Part shown: piece by piece, positions 16,496 to 24,852 of the stretch | Numbering within the stretch: position 1 is the stretch's first letter | Layout: each line of letters starts with the position of its first letter | Source: Oscillospiraceae bacterium | GTDB lineage: Bacteria; Bacillota; Clostridia; Oscillospirales; Oscillospiraceae | DNA: 64,000 nt | Direction: 5' to 3' | NCBI GenBank assembly: GCA_009780435.1 | Contig: WRAB01000006.1 | Location: 1-64,000, forward strand | Notes under the pieces: generated by a model | Seen by the model: the letters and a program-made list of their open reading frames with translations, nothing else | Told to the model about the DNA's origin: nothing | Databases searched by the model: none | Made by a program: the position numbers and the translations under genes

Positions 16496-17014
16496 ATGGA
16501 ATCCTACATCCGCCATGCAAGGCCCGCTGATTTAGAAGAAATCCTGCGCATTACGGAGAGTGGGCGGCAATATTTACAAGACCAAGGCCTGTCCCAATGG
16601 CAGGACGGCTTCGGGCCAAATCGCACCAGTGTGGAGACCGCCATCCAGGCGGGTCAGGGGTATGTCCTGATTTTCCAAGGGAGTCTGGCGGGCTACGGTT
16701 CTCTGATCCCCGGCCCGGACGGGTCGCCGCCCCTCACGGAGGGGCAGTGGGCGGAGGATTATGACACCTACGCCGCCATCCATCAGGTTGCCATCAGCTC
16801 GGCCCACCGGGGCAGAGGATTGGCGGCTCAATTTATGCGGGATATGGTCACCGCCGCCAGTGTGCTGGGCTATGAGGACATCCGCATTGACACCCACCGG
16901 GGAAATGTGATCATGCAGAAAACCGTCCTCCGGGCGGGATTCACCTACCGGGGCGTCATGTACCTGCCCATCCCCGACGGGGAGCGGCTGGCCTATCAGA
17001 TTATTTTAGGTTGA
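16496..17014 (+). CDS. GNAT-family N-acetyltransferase
   Basis: The 172-residue product fits the GNAT fold: RHARPADLEEILRI (strand/helix 1), an acidic middle, then the acetyl-CoA site HQVAISSAHRGRGLAAQFM (about 99-117) with the Q/RxxGxG/A-type loop, and DTHRGNVIMQKTVLRAGF near the end. Acceptor unknown. ATG 16496 has AAAGGA upstream at a rather long 12 bases; an ATG four codons earlier is possible. Its end overlaps the convergent neighbour by 9 bases. Confidence 0.87.
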   Translation: MESYIRHARPADLEEILRITESGRQYLQDQGLSQWQDGFGPNRTSVETAIQAGQGYVLIFQGSLAGYGSLIPGPDGSPPLTEGQWAEDYDTYAAIHQVAISSAHRGRGLAAQFMRDMVTAASVLGYEDIRIDTHRGNVIMQKTVLRAGFTYRGVMYLPIPDGERLAYQIILG

Positions 17015-17779
17015 TATAATATTAGACAAAATATCTTCCACCTCCGGGTAGAGCACCATGGTATGATGGATGCCCATCTTCCGGGCCAGGAAGATTTTTT
17101 TGCGGATACTCCCGGCGTCGTCGTAGAGGACGAAGTGGGAACTGATCCCGTCCTGATACGTGAAGTAATAGGCGCAGAGGTCTTGGGAGAAGTAGGATTG
17201 GGGGTCTTTTTCCCGAACGAGGGCATACAGTTCCTGGCTGGAGAGCCGCCGTCCCGTACCCTGTTCCGAGGGGAGACAAAAATCCATGGCCACCCGCTCA
17301 ATATCGAGACAGATCCGCTCTTTCCCGTAGTAGCCGCACACCTCTTGGAGCCGTGCGGTGAGACTGCCGCCGGAGATGGCGGTAGGGATCAGCACGTTTG
17401 CCCAGTCACTGTCGGCGGCGTAGGACTCCGGCAGATATAACTGCCCCCCGTGGCGGCGCAGCTTCCCCGACAGAATCGCCGCCGTGGCGTGGAGGGCGGG
17501 GGAGGTGCGGCGAAAAGCCAATATCACCCCGTCAAAGCCCCGGTGGATGCACTCTCGGATTACCTGGTTGGCCAAGACGTCGGGGGTGCCGGTGCCGTTT
17601 AGCGTCCCGTCTCCGTCGTCGAGCACCATGAATCCGCCCCGGAGGGAGAGGGGGAGGTTGGCCCGAAAGAGACGAAAATCCGGACCAATCCGATAGGCCA
17701 TGTGGGCCAAGTTCTGGCTCTGTCTCTGGGCGGTTTGGAGATACTCCGGCGGGGCGGCGAGAATCAGTGTGGATTCCAC
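17006..17779 (-). CDS. Unrecognised 257-residue protein (possible TIM-barrel fold)
   Basis: From GTG 17779 (AAAGGAAG upstream) the product has no signal peptide or membrane segment. Alternating strand/helix segments (GGFMVLDDGDG, GFDGVILAFRRT, GGQLYLPESYA, NVLIPTAISGGSL, RICLDIERVAMDF, HHTMVLYPEVEDIL) suggest a barrel of the GH18 or glycosidase-like type, and the acidic DIE or LDDGDG could be catalytic, but I do not recognise the family. It is convergent with the GNAT gene (9-base overlap of the coding ends) and divergent from yqeG. Confidence 0.7.
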   Translation of the reverse strand: MESTLILAAPPEYLQTAQRQSQNLAHMAYRIGPDFRLFRANLPLSLRGGFMVLDDGDGTLNGTGTPDVLANQVIRECIHRGFDGVILAFRRTSPALHATAAILSGKLRRHGGQLYLPESYAADSDWANVLIPTAISGGSLTARLQEVCGYYGKERICLDIERVAMDFCLPSEQGTGRRLSSQELYALVREKDPQSYFSQDLCAYYFTYQDGISSHFVLYDDAGSIRKKIFLARKMGIHHTMVLYPEVEDILSNIIST

Positions 17780-17840
17780 AGGTTGAATCTTCCTTTCTGC
17801 TCTGTTTTGTGTTATACTGCTGTTATTGTTTTGGACTGTG

Positions 17841-17865
17841 TTTCCCCCGCCTTGGGCGGGGGAAA
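17841..17865. repeat. CCGCC palindrome family, copy 2
   Basis: Near-perfect palindrome TTTCCCCCGCC-TTG-GGCGGGGGAAA in the divergent region upstream of yqeG. Confidence 0.65.
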
Positions 17866-17912
17866 CACGAAAAGATATTTCCTATTAAAACTATGAATCA
17901 AAGGGGTGCATT

Positions 17913-18410
17913 ATGAGCTTTTCCCCAATCCCGGATATCTGCGTCCGCAATATCTTCTCCGTGACGCCGGAATGGTTGCGGCAAAAGGGGATCACCTTAC
18001 TCTTGGCAGACCTGGATAACACCTTGTCGCCCTACGGGGAGGATTTGCCGCCGGCGCCTGTTCTGGACTGGATTGCCGGGTGCAGGGCGGCGGGGATTGC
18101 ACTGTTTATGATCTCCAACACGGGCAACGAAAAACGGGCTGTGGGGTATGCCAAAGCCTGCGAGATGCCTTATATGATCCGGGCGAGAAAGCCCAGCCCG
18201 AAAGGGCCGCTGTCTATTATGGCCAAACTGGGGAAAGCCCCGGCGGAGACCGCCTTGATAGGTGATCAGATCTTCACCGACGGCCTTGCGGCCAACCGGG
18301 CGGGGATATTATCCATTGTGACCCGGCCCCTGCGGATGGGGCCGTTCCTCCGGTTTCGGTATATTGTGGAACAACCATTTCGCTATCTGTGTAAGGAGAA
18401 AAAGCTATGA
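17913..18410 (+). CDS. yqeG: YqeG-family HAD IIIA phosphatase
   Basis: A 165-residue HAD-superfamily protein of the YqeG (GEP4-like) group: nucleophile motif LLADLDNTLSPY (about 29-40), MISNTGNEKRA (motif II, T/S) and LIGDQIFTDGLAANRAG (motif III/IV). GEP4 relatives dephosphorylate phosphatidylglycerophosphate; for bacterial YqeG the substrate is less certain. Its stop overlaps the pepQ start (ATGA). The yqeG-pepQ-efp order is common in clostridia. Confidence 0.9.
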   Translation: MSFSPIPDICVRNIFSVTPEWLRQKGITLLLADLDNTLSPYGEDLPPAPVLDWIAGCRAAGIALFMISNTGNEKRAVGYAKACEMPYMIRARKPSPKGPLSIMAKLGKAPAETALIGDQIFTDGLAANRAGILSIVTRPLRMGPFLRFRYIVEQPFRYLCKEKKL

Positions 18411-19468
18411 GCAGATTAAATCAAATCGTCAACGTGTTACAAGACTACGAACTGGACGCCCTGCTCCTCACGGGGCCGATCAACCGCCGGTGGGCCACGG
18501 GGTTTAAATCCTCCGCCGGGGCCTTGGTGGCGACCCGTGAGGGGAGTTATTTCATCATTGATGGCCGCTACATAGAGAGCGCAAAAGCCGCAATCCAAGG
18601 TGTCGAGGTGATACAGATCAAAGCCGGGCAGAAATACCCCGACGTGGTCTGTGAGATCATCGCCCGCCACGGGGCGGGGCGGCTGGGATTTGAAGAACAG
18701 GTGATGGCCCAGGGGACGTATACCACCTATGAGGAAAAACTGGACTGGGAGCTGGTTCCCGCCCAGAAGCTGATGGATACCCTCCGGGCGTCGAAAAGCG
18801 CTTCAGAATTGGACCTCATGGGTCGTGCACAGGCGATTACAGACCAGACGTTCGCCGAGATTTTGCCCGTCATCACCCCGGAGATGACAGAGCGGGAACT
18901 GGCGGCGGAGATCATCTACCGCCTGCTGAAAAACGGGGCGGATAAGCCGTCCTTTGATCCCATCGTGGTCTCCGGCCCCCGATCCAGCCTGCCCCACGGG
19001 TCGCCGGGGGATCACGCCCTGTCTGGCTTTGTGACCATGGACTTCGGCGCCATGTTTGACGGCTACTGCGCCGATATGACGAGAACTATTGCCATCGGCA
19101 CCGCCACCGACGAGATGCGCAGGGTGTACGATACGGTCTTACAGGCCCAACTGGCGGGGATTCGCGCGGCCCGCGCAGGGACTCCCGGCAAAGAGATTGA
19201 CGCCGCCGCCCGGCAGGTCATCACCGATGCCGGATACGGGGCGTATTTTGACCACGGATTCGGCCACGGTATTGGCCTGGAAGTCCACGAGGGGATCAAC
19301 GCAGGCCCCACGGAAGAGCGGATACTCCCAACCGGGGCAGTGATCTCCGCAGAGCCGGGGATTTACCTGCCGGGGCAATTCGGTGTGCGGATTGAAGATA
19401 TTCTGCACCTGACGGAATTCGGGTCGGAAAACCTGACGAGGAGTCCGAAAGAGTTGATCGTGCTCTAA
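18407..19468 (+). CDS. pepQ: Xaa-Pro aminopeptidase/dipeptidase (M24)
   Basis: A 353-residue M24 'pita-bread' metallopeptidase that removes residues before proline. N-terminal creatinase-like domain 1-125; catalytic domain with the five metal ligands visible: D212, D223 (MDFGAMFDGYCADMTRT), H287 (HGFGHGIGLEVHEG), E316 (AEPGIYLPG) and E330 (VRIED). Cytosolic, no signal peptide. Overlaps yqeG by 4 bases and is closed by an intrinsic terminator, so yqeG-pepQ is one unit separate from efp. Confidence 0.93.
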   Translation: MSRLNQIVNVLQDYELDALLLTGPINRRWATGFKSSAGALVATREGSYFIIDGRYIESAKAAIQGVEVIQIKAGQKYPDVVCEIIARHGAGRLGFEEQVMAQGTYTTYEEKLDWELVPAQKLMDTLRASKSASELDLMGRAQAITDQTFAEILPVITPEMTERELAAEIIYRLLKNGADKPSFDPIVVSGPRSSLPHGSPGDHALSGFVTMDFGAMFDGYCADMTRTIAIGTATDEMRRVYDTVLQAQLAGIRAARAGTPGKEIDAAARQVITDAGYGAYFDHGFGHGIGLEVHEGINAGPTEERILPTGAVISAEPGIYLPGQFGVRIEDILHLTEFGSENLTRSPKELIVL

Positions 19469-19489
19469 TTGGTATCTCGATTGCGTACA

Positions 19490-19528
19490 AACAGAGGCCG
19501 ACGCAAATGCGTCAGCCTCTGTTTTTTT
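19490..19528 (+). terminator. Intrinsic terminator of yqeG-pepQ
   Basis: AACAGAGGC (19490-19498) pairs with GCCTCTGTT (19515-19523), with an inner ACGC/GCGT stem, followed by seven T. Confidence 0.9.
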
Positions 19529-19784
19529 CATGTGAGCTACCTGCCTTTTTTATTTACAAAATAAACTATATTTCACTTTAATTGGAAAGTCAATCGTTTT
19601 TGCAAAATTCTATAAACCAAAAAAATGATAGAGTTGCTTTTTGTCAAAATAACGAAAACGGGTTGCGAAAGGGAAAGCCCATCGAAAGATTTGATTATTC
19701 TCCAAAGAGACTTGCAAAAATAAAAGAAATACGATAAAATAGTGCGAACGAAATTGACGCAGTGTATTTTAGGAGGAGTAATCT
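19529..19784. promoter_or_regulatory. Leader region and promoter of efp
   Basis: AT-rich non-coding stretch. A promoter TTGCAA (19712-19717), 17-base spacer, TAAAAT (19735-19740) is visible about 45 bases before the efp start; the rest (19529-19711) shows nothing I can name. Confidence 0.55.
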
Positions 19785-20348
19785 ATGATTTCTGCCGGTG
19801 ATTTTAGAAACGGCATCACATTTGAGCACGATGGAAAGGTCATGCAGATCATTGAGTTCCAGCATGTCAAACCCGGCAAAGGCGCTGCGTTTGTGCGCAC
19901 GAAGATGAGAAACGTCATCACCGGAACCGTGGTGGAGACCAGCTTCAACCCCTCTGATAAATTTGAACCCGCCTATGTAGAGCGCCGTGAGATGGAGTAC
20001 AGTTATCAGGACGGCAATTTGTACTATTTCATGAACAACGAGACCTATGAGTTAGAACCCATTGATGGGAGCGTTTTAGGAGATAATTTCCAGTTCGTCA
20101 TAGAAAACATGCCCTGCACCGTGGCCAGCTACAAGGGGAAGGTGTTCGCTGTAGACCCGCCCAATTTTGTGGATCTGGTGGTAACAGAGTCCGACCCCGG
20201 TGTAAAAGGGGATACGGCCACCAATGTGACGAAACCGGCGACGTTGGAGTCCGGTGCGGTGGTCAAGGTGCCGCTGTTCATCAACCCCGGTGAGAAAATC
20301 CGGATCGATACCCGCACAGGCGACTATATGGAGCGGGCAAAGGGTTAA
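19785..20348 (+). CDS. efp: Elongation factor P
   Basis: EF-P relieves ribosome stalling at polyproline. The 187-residue product has the normal three-domain length: KOW-like domain I with the modification loop KPGKGAAF (K32 is the residue modified in Bacillus), OB domain II (65-127), and domain III ending with [22 protein letters not shown] precedes the ATG at the ideal distance. Followed by the CD1247-like gene after about 57 bases; no terminator between, so they are likely co-transcribed. Confidence 0.97.
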   Translation: MISAGDFRNGITFEHDGKVMQIIEFQHVKPGKGAAFVRTKMRNVITGTVVETSFNPSDKFEPAYVERREMEYSYQDGNLYYFMNNETYELEPIDGSVLGDNFQFVIENMPCTVASYKGKVFAVDPPNFVDLVVTESDPGVKGDTATNVTKPATLESGAVVKVPLFINPGEKIRIDTRTGDYMERAKG

Positions 20349-20405
20349 GATAGCCCCAAAGGGGATAATTATGTGAATATGAGCAAAAAAAGAGGAGGCG
20401 TGGAC

Positions 20406-20807
20406 ATGTCTATTGCAAAACGTGTAGCTTATTTGAAAGGTCTGGCGGAGGGTCTGGGTATTGGCGAGGACACAAAGGAAGAAAAAGTCCTAAATGTCAT
20501 CATCGACATTTTAGAGGACATCGCATTGGAGCTGGAAGATCTACAGGAAGATGTCGAGGCCCTGGATGACGATATCAGCGAGTTGTGCGAAGATATCGAA
20601 GAGTTGGAAGACATGATCTTAGACGAGGACGACGAAGACCTGGACGACATGGAAGAGGACGATCATCCCCTGTTTTTCGAGGTCAGATGCCCCAGTTGCA
20701 AAAACGAGATCACCATCGACGAGGACGTCCTGGCCCTGGGGGCCATCGACTGCCCAAGTTGCGGTGAGAAGCTGGAATTCGACACGGACGATTCCGGCGA
20801 CGAATAA
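20406..20807 (+). CDS. Acidic zinc-ribbon protein, CD1247 N-terminal-domain family
   Basis: A 133-residue protein: conserved N-terminal helix (MSIAKRVAYLKGLAEGLGIG), a strongly acidic coiled helical middle (about 45-95, runs of D/E), and a C-terminal zinc ribbon CPSC...CPSC (about residues 100-122). Families with this build are conserved after efp in clostridia; the function is unknown but a ribosome or transcription-associated role is often guessed. ATG 20406 is preferred (AGGAGG upstream); an in-frame ATG at 20373 lacks a site. Confidence 0.82.
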   Translation: MSIAKRVAYLKGLAEGLGIGEDTKEEKVLNVIIDILEDIALELEDLQEDVEALDDDISELCEDIEELEDMILDEDDEDLDDMEEDDHPLFFEVRCPSCKNEITIDEDVLALGAIDCPSCGEKLEFDTDDSGDE

Positions 20808-20828
20808 GGGAGCAGCAAATTCTGTGAT

Positions 20829-20863
20829 AAAAAACCTGTAACGAATTCGTTACAGGTTTTTGC
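20829..20863. terminator. Bidirectional intrinsic terminator
   Basis: Perfect 30-bp palindrome (20831-20860): AAAACCTGTAACGAA and its complement, with A-run before and T-run after. Ends the efp unit. Confidence 0.9.
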
Positions 20864-20875
20864 TTGAAGCCCCCC

Positions 20876-20903
20876 TTGACATCTCCCGCCCATGTGTTAC
20901 AAT
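20876..20903 (+). promoter_or_regulatory. Promoter of the folC-folT operon
   Basis: TTGACA (20876-20881), 16-base spacer, TACAAT (20898-20903), directly before the riboswitch. Confidence 0.75.
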
Positions 20904-20917
20904 AAAAATGTCCAATC

Positions 20918-21041
20918 AAGCAGAGTAGGATTGCGCGCGTTTTACCGGGTCTCCGGTAAGCAGTGCCCGTCGAACGGGGAGTTGTCGGCGGGACGAAAAA
21001 CCAGTATGGTTTGCGGTGCGCACTCCGCATCCCGCTGCTGC
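20918..21041 (+). ncRNA. Tetrahydrofolate (THF) riboswitch
   Basis: The leader carries the conserved THF-aptamer blocks in order: CAGAGTAGG near 20921, a GCGCGTT segment, ACGGGGAGTTG (about 20974-20984), GGACGAAAAAC, TTGCGGTGCG (21011-21020) and the closing GCATCCCGCTGCTG (21027-21040), where CTGCT pairs with AGCAG at the 5' end (P1). Both downstream genes (folC, folT) are the classical targets of this class. A terminator hairpin follows, so control by transcription attenuation is inferred. Confidence 0.85.
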
Positions 21042-21060
21042 ATATGGGGAGACACGGGAT

Positions 21061-21106
21061 TCCTCCTTTTATGTGGCGAGAGGCTACATGAAACGGGGGG
21101 ATTTTT
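21061..21106 (+). terminator. Terminator hairpin of the THF riboswitch expression platform
   Basis: TCCTCCTTTT (21061-21070) pairs with AAACGGGGGGA (21091-21101) around an inner ATGTGGC/GCTACAT stem, followed by TTTTT, about 20 bases after the aptamer and 70 before folC. Confidence 0.7.
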
Positions 21107-21126
21107 CTATTTCTGGATAGACAATC

Positions 21127-21150
21127 GTAGGGGCGAACGGTGTTTGCCCG
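21127..21150. repeat. REP-like repeat (single unit)
   Basis: GTAGGGGCGAACGGTGTTTGCCCG, one palindromic unit of the GTAGGGGCG family, lying between the riboswitch terminator and folC. Confidence 0.6.
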
Positions 21151-21177
21151 TTATTACAACCCACGGAGGAGAGCAAC

Positions 21178-22461
21178 ATGTCAAGCAAATCCATCGCATA
21201 TATCGACAGCTACACATGGCTGGGGAGCCGCCTGGGATTAGAGCGGATGCGAGAACTTATGGATCGCATGGGAAACCCCCAGGAAGAGATCAAATTCGTC
21301 CACCTGGCAGGCACCAACGGCAAGGGCTCCACCGCCTGCTTTTTGGCGTCCATCCTCCAATCCGCCGGGTATAAAACAGGGCTGTATACCTCTCCCTTCA
21401 TCCACACGTTCCACGAGCGGATGCAAATCGACGGCGTCCCCATCTCCGACGCCGCTCTAGACGAGGTGGTGGATCAGATGCGCCGCCATGCGGATATGAT
21501 GCCGGATCACCCCACTACGTTTGAACTGACAACAGCCGCCGCTTTTACCTGGTTCGCTCAAGAGAAATGCGATATCGTGGTGCTGGAGACCGGCATGGGC
21601 GGCAGTCTGGATGCCACCAATGTGATCTTCTCTCCCGAAGTGGCGGTGATCACCCCCATTGATCTGGATCACATGGAGCACTTGGGGCCAACCGTAGGGG
21701 AAATCGCCAAGAGCAAGGCGGGGATCATCAAACCGGGCCGGCCTGTGGTCACGGCGCGGCAGAGGCAGGAGGCCATGGCCGTCCTGACGGAAACTGCGGC
21801 AAGGCAGGGGTGTGATCTGACGGAGGTCAATCTTGCGGCGCTGATCCCCGGCCCGTTTTCGTTCAATGGACAGCAGTTTTCTTTTGGCAATCTGACTGAC
21901 GTCTCTATCCGACTCCTGGGCCGCTATCAGATGGAGAACGCAGCCCTGGCCCTCACGGCGGTGGAGGTCTTGGAAAAACTGGGCTGGAGCATTCCGGAAT
22001 CCGCCCGGCGGGATGGGTTAGCCGAGGCCCGCTGGCCGGGGCGATTTGAACTGATCGGCCAGGCCCCCGCCGTCATCGTAGACGGCGGTCACAATGCGCA
22101 AGGCGCTCGTGCTCTGGCGGAGAATCTGATCCGGTATTTCCCGGGGAACAAAATCGTCTTTGTCATGGGCATCTTGGCGGACAAGGATATGGATGCCATC
22201 CTATCCCCCGTCCTGCCTTTGGCAAAGCAGATATACACCATCACGCCGGACAATTCCCGTGCGCTAACGGCAAAAGCATTGGCGGAGCAGATCACGGCAC
22301 AGGGCGTCCCCGCCCAGGCAATCGGCAGTGTCGCCGCCGCATTGGCTCTGGCGAAGCAGACTGCCGGAACGGACGGGGTCGTGTGTTACTTCGGTTCCCT
22401 CTACAGCGTTGCCGCCGCCCGGGATGCATTACTTGCCGGAAATTCAACTACAGGAGACTAA
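21178..22461 (+). CDS. folC: Folylpolyglutamate synthase / dihydrofolate synthase
   Basis: FolC adds glutamate to (dihydro)folates (cytosol, ATP). The 427-residue product has the Mur-ligase-type ATP-binding loop GTNGKGST (45-52), the folate-binding SPFIHTFHERMQIDG, the magnesium-binding ETGMGGSLDATNVI, and the C-terminal domain starting near 290 (VIVDGGHNAQGARAL). Ribosome site GGAGGAG precedes the ATG. Under the THF riboswitch, with folT five bases downstream: synthesis/retention and uptake of folate share one switch. Confidence 0.95.
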   Translation: MSSKSIAYIDSYTWLGSRLGLERMRELMDRMGNPQEEIKFVHLAGTNGKGSTACFLASILQSAGYKTGLYTSPFIHTFHERMQIDGVPISDAALDEVVDQMRRHADMMPDHPTTFELTTAAAFTWFAQEKCDIVVLETGMGGSLDATNVIFSPEVAVITPIDLDHMEHLGPTVGEIAKSKAGIIKPGRPVVTARQRQEAMAVLTETAARQGCDLTEVNLAALIPGPFSFNGQQFSFGNLTDVSIRLLGRYQMENAALALTAVEVLEKLGWSIPESARRDGLAEARWPGRFELIGQAPAVIVDGGHNAQGARALAENLIRYFPGNKIVFVMGILADKDMDAILSPVLPLAKQIYTITPDNSRALTAKALAEQITAQGVPAQAIGSVAAALALAKQTAGTDGVVCYFGSLYSVAAARDALLAGNSTTGD

Positions 22462-22466
22462 AATGT

Positions 22467-22994
22467 ATGCCCCAAATTCAAAATAAAACAAAACTATTAG
22501 TCCATATGGCTCTTTTCGTGGCCCTGGAAATCATATTGAGCCGCTTTTTCTCTATCAATACAGAAATCGTCCGTATCGGGTTTGGCTGGCTGCCCATTGT
22601 CGTCATCGCCACCCTGTACGGCCCGGTGATCGCCGGGGCGACCTGGGCCATTGCCGATGTGGTGGGGTTCTTCCTCTTCGGTGCAGGCCTCGGCCCCTAT
22701 TTTCCCGGCTTTACCTTGACCAACTTCATCGGCGGTGTTGTACTGGGGCTGTTTCTCTATAAGCGCCCGGTGACAGTGGTAAAAATTGTGCTTACCGTGC
22801 TCCTCTTATCGGTTTTGAGCCTGGGCCTCAACTCCGTTTGGCTCAACATCCTGTTCGGCAGGGGATTCTGGATCGTCTTCACCAGCCGGATTCTTCAGAC
22901 GGCAATTCTCGCACCCCTTCAGTTGATCCTGATCTGGGTGGTTGCGGCGGAGAAAAGCCCCACCAGTGAGACGTTACGGCGATTGGCTGTGTAG
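22467..22994 (+). CDS. folT: Folate ECF-transporter S component
   Basis: A 175-residue very hydrophobic protein with about six membrane helices. It fits the FolT group: N-terminal KTKLLVHMALFVALEIILSRFFSI, an IGFGWLPIVVIATLYGPV block, and the FxxGxGPYFPGFTLTNFIGG loop. It gives folate specificity to the shared ECF module (EcfA, EcfA', EcfT), which is not in this window. AGGAG lies ten bases before ATG 22467; a decoy ATG four bases earlier is in another frame. Its association with a THF riboswitch is established for this family. Confidence 0.9.
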   Translation: MPQIQNKTKLLVHMALFVALEIILSRFFSINTEIVRIGFGWLPIVVIATLYGPVIAGATWAIADVVGFFLFGAGLGPYFPGFTLTNFIGGVVLGLFLYKRPVTVVKIVLTVLLLSVLSLGLNSVWLNILFGRGFWIVFTSRILQTAILAPLQLILIWVVAAEKSPTSETLRRLAV

Positions 22995-23022
22995 AATAAA
23001 CCGGAATACGTATTAAAAATAC

Positions 23023-23158
23023 TTGCATTCCCGCTTGTTTCGTGGTATAATCCAAAAGTCTGTTTATGGAAACCTGTGTTTTCATGTCATCCGAGGCGTT
23101 CCTCTGGCGGCAATTGACCGGATTATGAACGGCTTAATCAGAAGGGAGGATGTAAATC
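23023..23158 (+). promoter_or_regulatory. rplS promoter and leader
   Basis: TTGCAT (23023-23028), 17-base spacer, extended -10 TGGTATAAT (23043-23051). The approximately 100-base leader (23058-23158) can form hairpins (GTTTATGGAAAC; CCGAGGCGTTCCTCTGG) and is in the position of the L19 autogenous leader of Firmicutes, but I cannot confirm that class by eye. Confidence 0.65.
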
Positions 23159-23500
23159 ATGGATTTGGTAAAAGCGTTAAGCGAACAGTATATGAAATCT
23201 GAACTGCCTACAATGAATGTAGGCGATACAGTACGTGTTTCCGTCAAGGTCAAAGAGGGGAGCCGCGAGAGAGTCCAGGTGTTTGAGGGCATCATCATCG
23301 CCAGAAAGCACGGCGGCATCAACGAGACCATCACTGTGCGCCGGATCTCCTACAACGTAGGATGCGAGAAAGTGTTCCCTGTCCACAGCCCCACCATCGT
23401 GGGCGTCGAGACCGTCAGACGCGGTAAAGTCAGAAGAGCCAAGCTCTACTATCTGCGTGACCGCGTGGGTAAGAGAGCGAAAGTCAAGGAAAGAATATAG
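23159..23500 (+). CDS. rplS: Ribosomal protein L19
   Basis: A 113-residue 50S protein at the 30S-50S interface. Conserved blocks are present: [48 protein letters not shown] and the end [26 protein letters not shown] precedes the ATG. Normal length and no anomaly. Own strong promoter and terminator; in many Firmicutes it stands before rbgA-rnhB as here, with an MFS gene inserted between. Confidence 0.97.
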   Translation: MDLVKALSEQYMKSELPTMNVGDTVRVSVKVKEGSRERVQVFEGIIIARKHGGINETITVRRISYNVGCEKVFPVHSPTIVGVETVRRGKVRRAKLYYLRDRVGKRAKVKERI

Positions 23501-23523
23501 TACCCCTCTGGGTATGCAATCTC

Positions 23524-23562
23524 AAAAAGCGCCTTGCAAACCACCGTTTGCAGGGCGTTTTT
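23524..23562 (+). terminator. Intrinsic terminator of rplS
   Basis: AAAAAGCGCCTTGCAAAC pairs with GTTTGCAGGGCGTTTTT; ends in a T run. Confidence 0.85.
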
Positions 23563-23580
23563 CCAAAGAGCTGTTTTCTG

Positions 23581-23607
23581 TATTTCCCCGCCGAAGGCGG
23601 GGAAATA
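23581..23607. repeat. CCGCC palindrome family, copy 3
   Basis: Perfect palindrome TATTTCCCCGCC-GAA-GGCGGGGAAATA directly before the MFS gene. Confidence 0.7.
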
Positions 23608-23637
23608 CAAGGCGGTTACGTTTAAGGCGGCACAACC

Positions 23638-24819
23638 ATGAAAACATTCAATGTCAAGGCGTTGTATATCTACAAATTTATAAGCCAATGCCTGCCTATC
23701 TATGCGTTTTATACGATTTTGTTCATCCAACGGGGGAAATCAGTCACTGATATTGCCATACTAATCGCACTTTGGAGTGTGTTTAGCATCGTATTTGAAA
23801 TTCCATCCGGCATTTTAGCAGATCGATGGAACAGAAGAAATATGCTCGCCATAGCGGCTGTATTACAGGGCGTATGCTTTATTATATGGTTTTTCTCACA
23901 CACGTTTCTCCTGTTTGCCCTGGGATTTGTCTTTTGGGCGATTGCAGGCGCATTTGCCTCCGGCACGGAAGAGGGATTGATCTATGATAACTTAAAGAGC
24001 GATGGCCGTGAAGCGGACTTCACCAAGGTGTATGGGAGAGCCCAATTCTATGCAAATATAGGCACAATTGCAGGAATCGCATCGGCGGGTATTATGGTGA
24101 GTTTTATCAGCATTGAGGCAATTGCACTTCTATCTGCGGCAATCTGTTTCATCAATGTCATATTTGCCCTGCAACTCAGAGAGAAAAACTTTTATGCAGA
24201 GGGATTAAATGGAGAGGCCGCAGGTCTTTTTGAAACATTGAAAGATGCGGGTAGTTTTATCAAGGGGAGCGGGGTTGCTCTGGTCTCCATTTTGTTTTTA
24301 GTGCTCTTTGCAAGCCTTGGCGGGTATCTGGATGAATTTGACGCCCTCATTATCAATGACTTTCAAATCAACAAAATCTGGGTGAGTGTGATTCTAACGG
24401 TCAGATTTGCGTTCATTGCGCTGGGTGACCTCCTGGCACCGATTGTACAAAAAAAGATTTCTTCCCTCAAGCAGATATTTCTTCTGGGCGGTCTGGCGTG
24501 TATTTTTCTTACAATCTTTGCCGCGCTATGGAATCAGTATGCCATTCTCATTTTTGGCGTTGCATTTATGGGCATGGCGATTACGGAGATTCTGTTGGTA
24601 AATGCGCTGCAAAACGAGATCAAAGCAGAGGGCCGCGCGACAGTGATGTCGTTCTATGGCATTGGACAAAATATAGCAATGATCTGCTTTAGCTTGATCT
24701 TTGCACTGTTGGCGGGGATATTTACCCTGCAACAGGTCTATCTCATCATATCTATTTACGGAATTGTCGGTGGGGTGAGCTTTTATCTGCTGTCCAAGAT
24801 AATCAGAATCAAAGCCTAG
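23638..24819 (+). CDS. Major facilitator superfamily transporter
   Basis: A 393-residue protein with about twelve membrane helices. The MFS loop 2-3 signature is visible as GILADRWNRRNMLA (about 58-71), and motif EIPSGILADR resembles drug/sugar efflux members. Substrate not predictable. Ribosome site is weak (AAGGCGG, 12 bases). It has a somewhat lower GC than neighbours and separates rplS from rbgA, normally close together, so it may be an insertion. A CCGCC palindrome lies just upstream. Confidence 0.88.
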   Translation: MKTFNVKALYIYKFISQCLPIYAFYTILFIQRGKSVTDIAILIALWSVFSIVFEIPSGILADRWNRRNMLAIAAVLQGVCFIIWFFSHTFLLFALGFVFWAIAGAFASGTEEGLIYDNLKSDGREADFTKVYGRAQFYANIGTIAGIASAGIMVSFISIEAIALLSAAICFINVIFALQLREKNFYAEGLNGEAAGLFETLKDAGSFIKGSGVALVSILFLVLFASLGGYLDEFDALIINDFQINKIWVSVILTVRFAFIALGDLLAPIVQKKISSLKQIFLLGGLACIFLTIFAALWNQYAILIFGVAFMGMAITEILLVNALQNEIKAEGRATVMSFYGIGQNIAMICFSLIFALLAGIFTLQQVYLIISIYGIVGGVSFYLLSKIIRIKA

Positions 24820-24852
24820 CCTGTGAAACAAGCCAACGAGAGGGATACGCAT

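Noticed and set aside
20892-21374. Open frame of 160 codons upstream of folC
   Set aside because: It runs over the promoter, THF riboswitch, terminator hairpin and the folC start; the riboswitch features explain the region.
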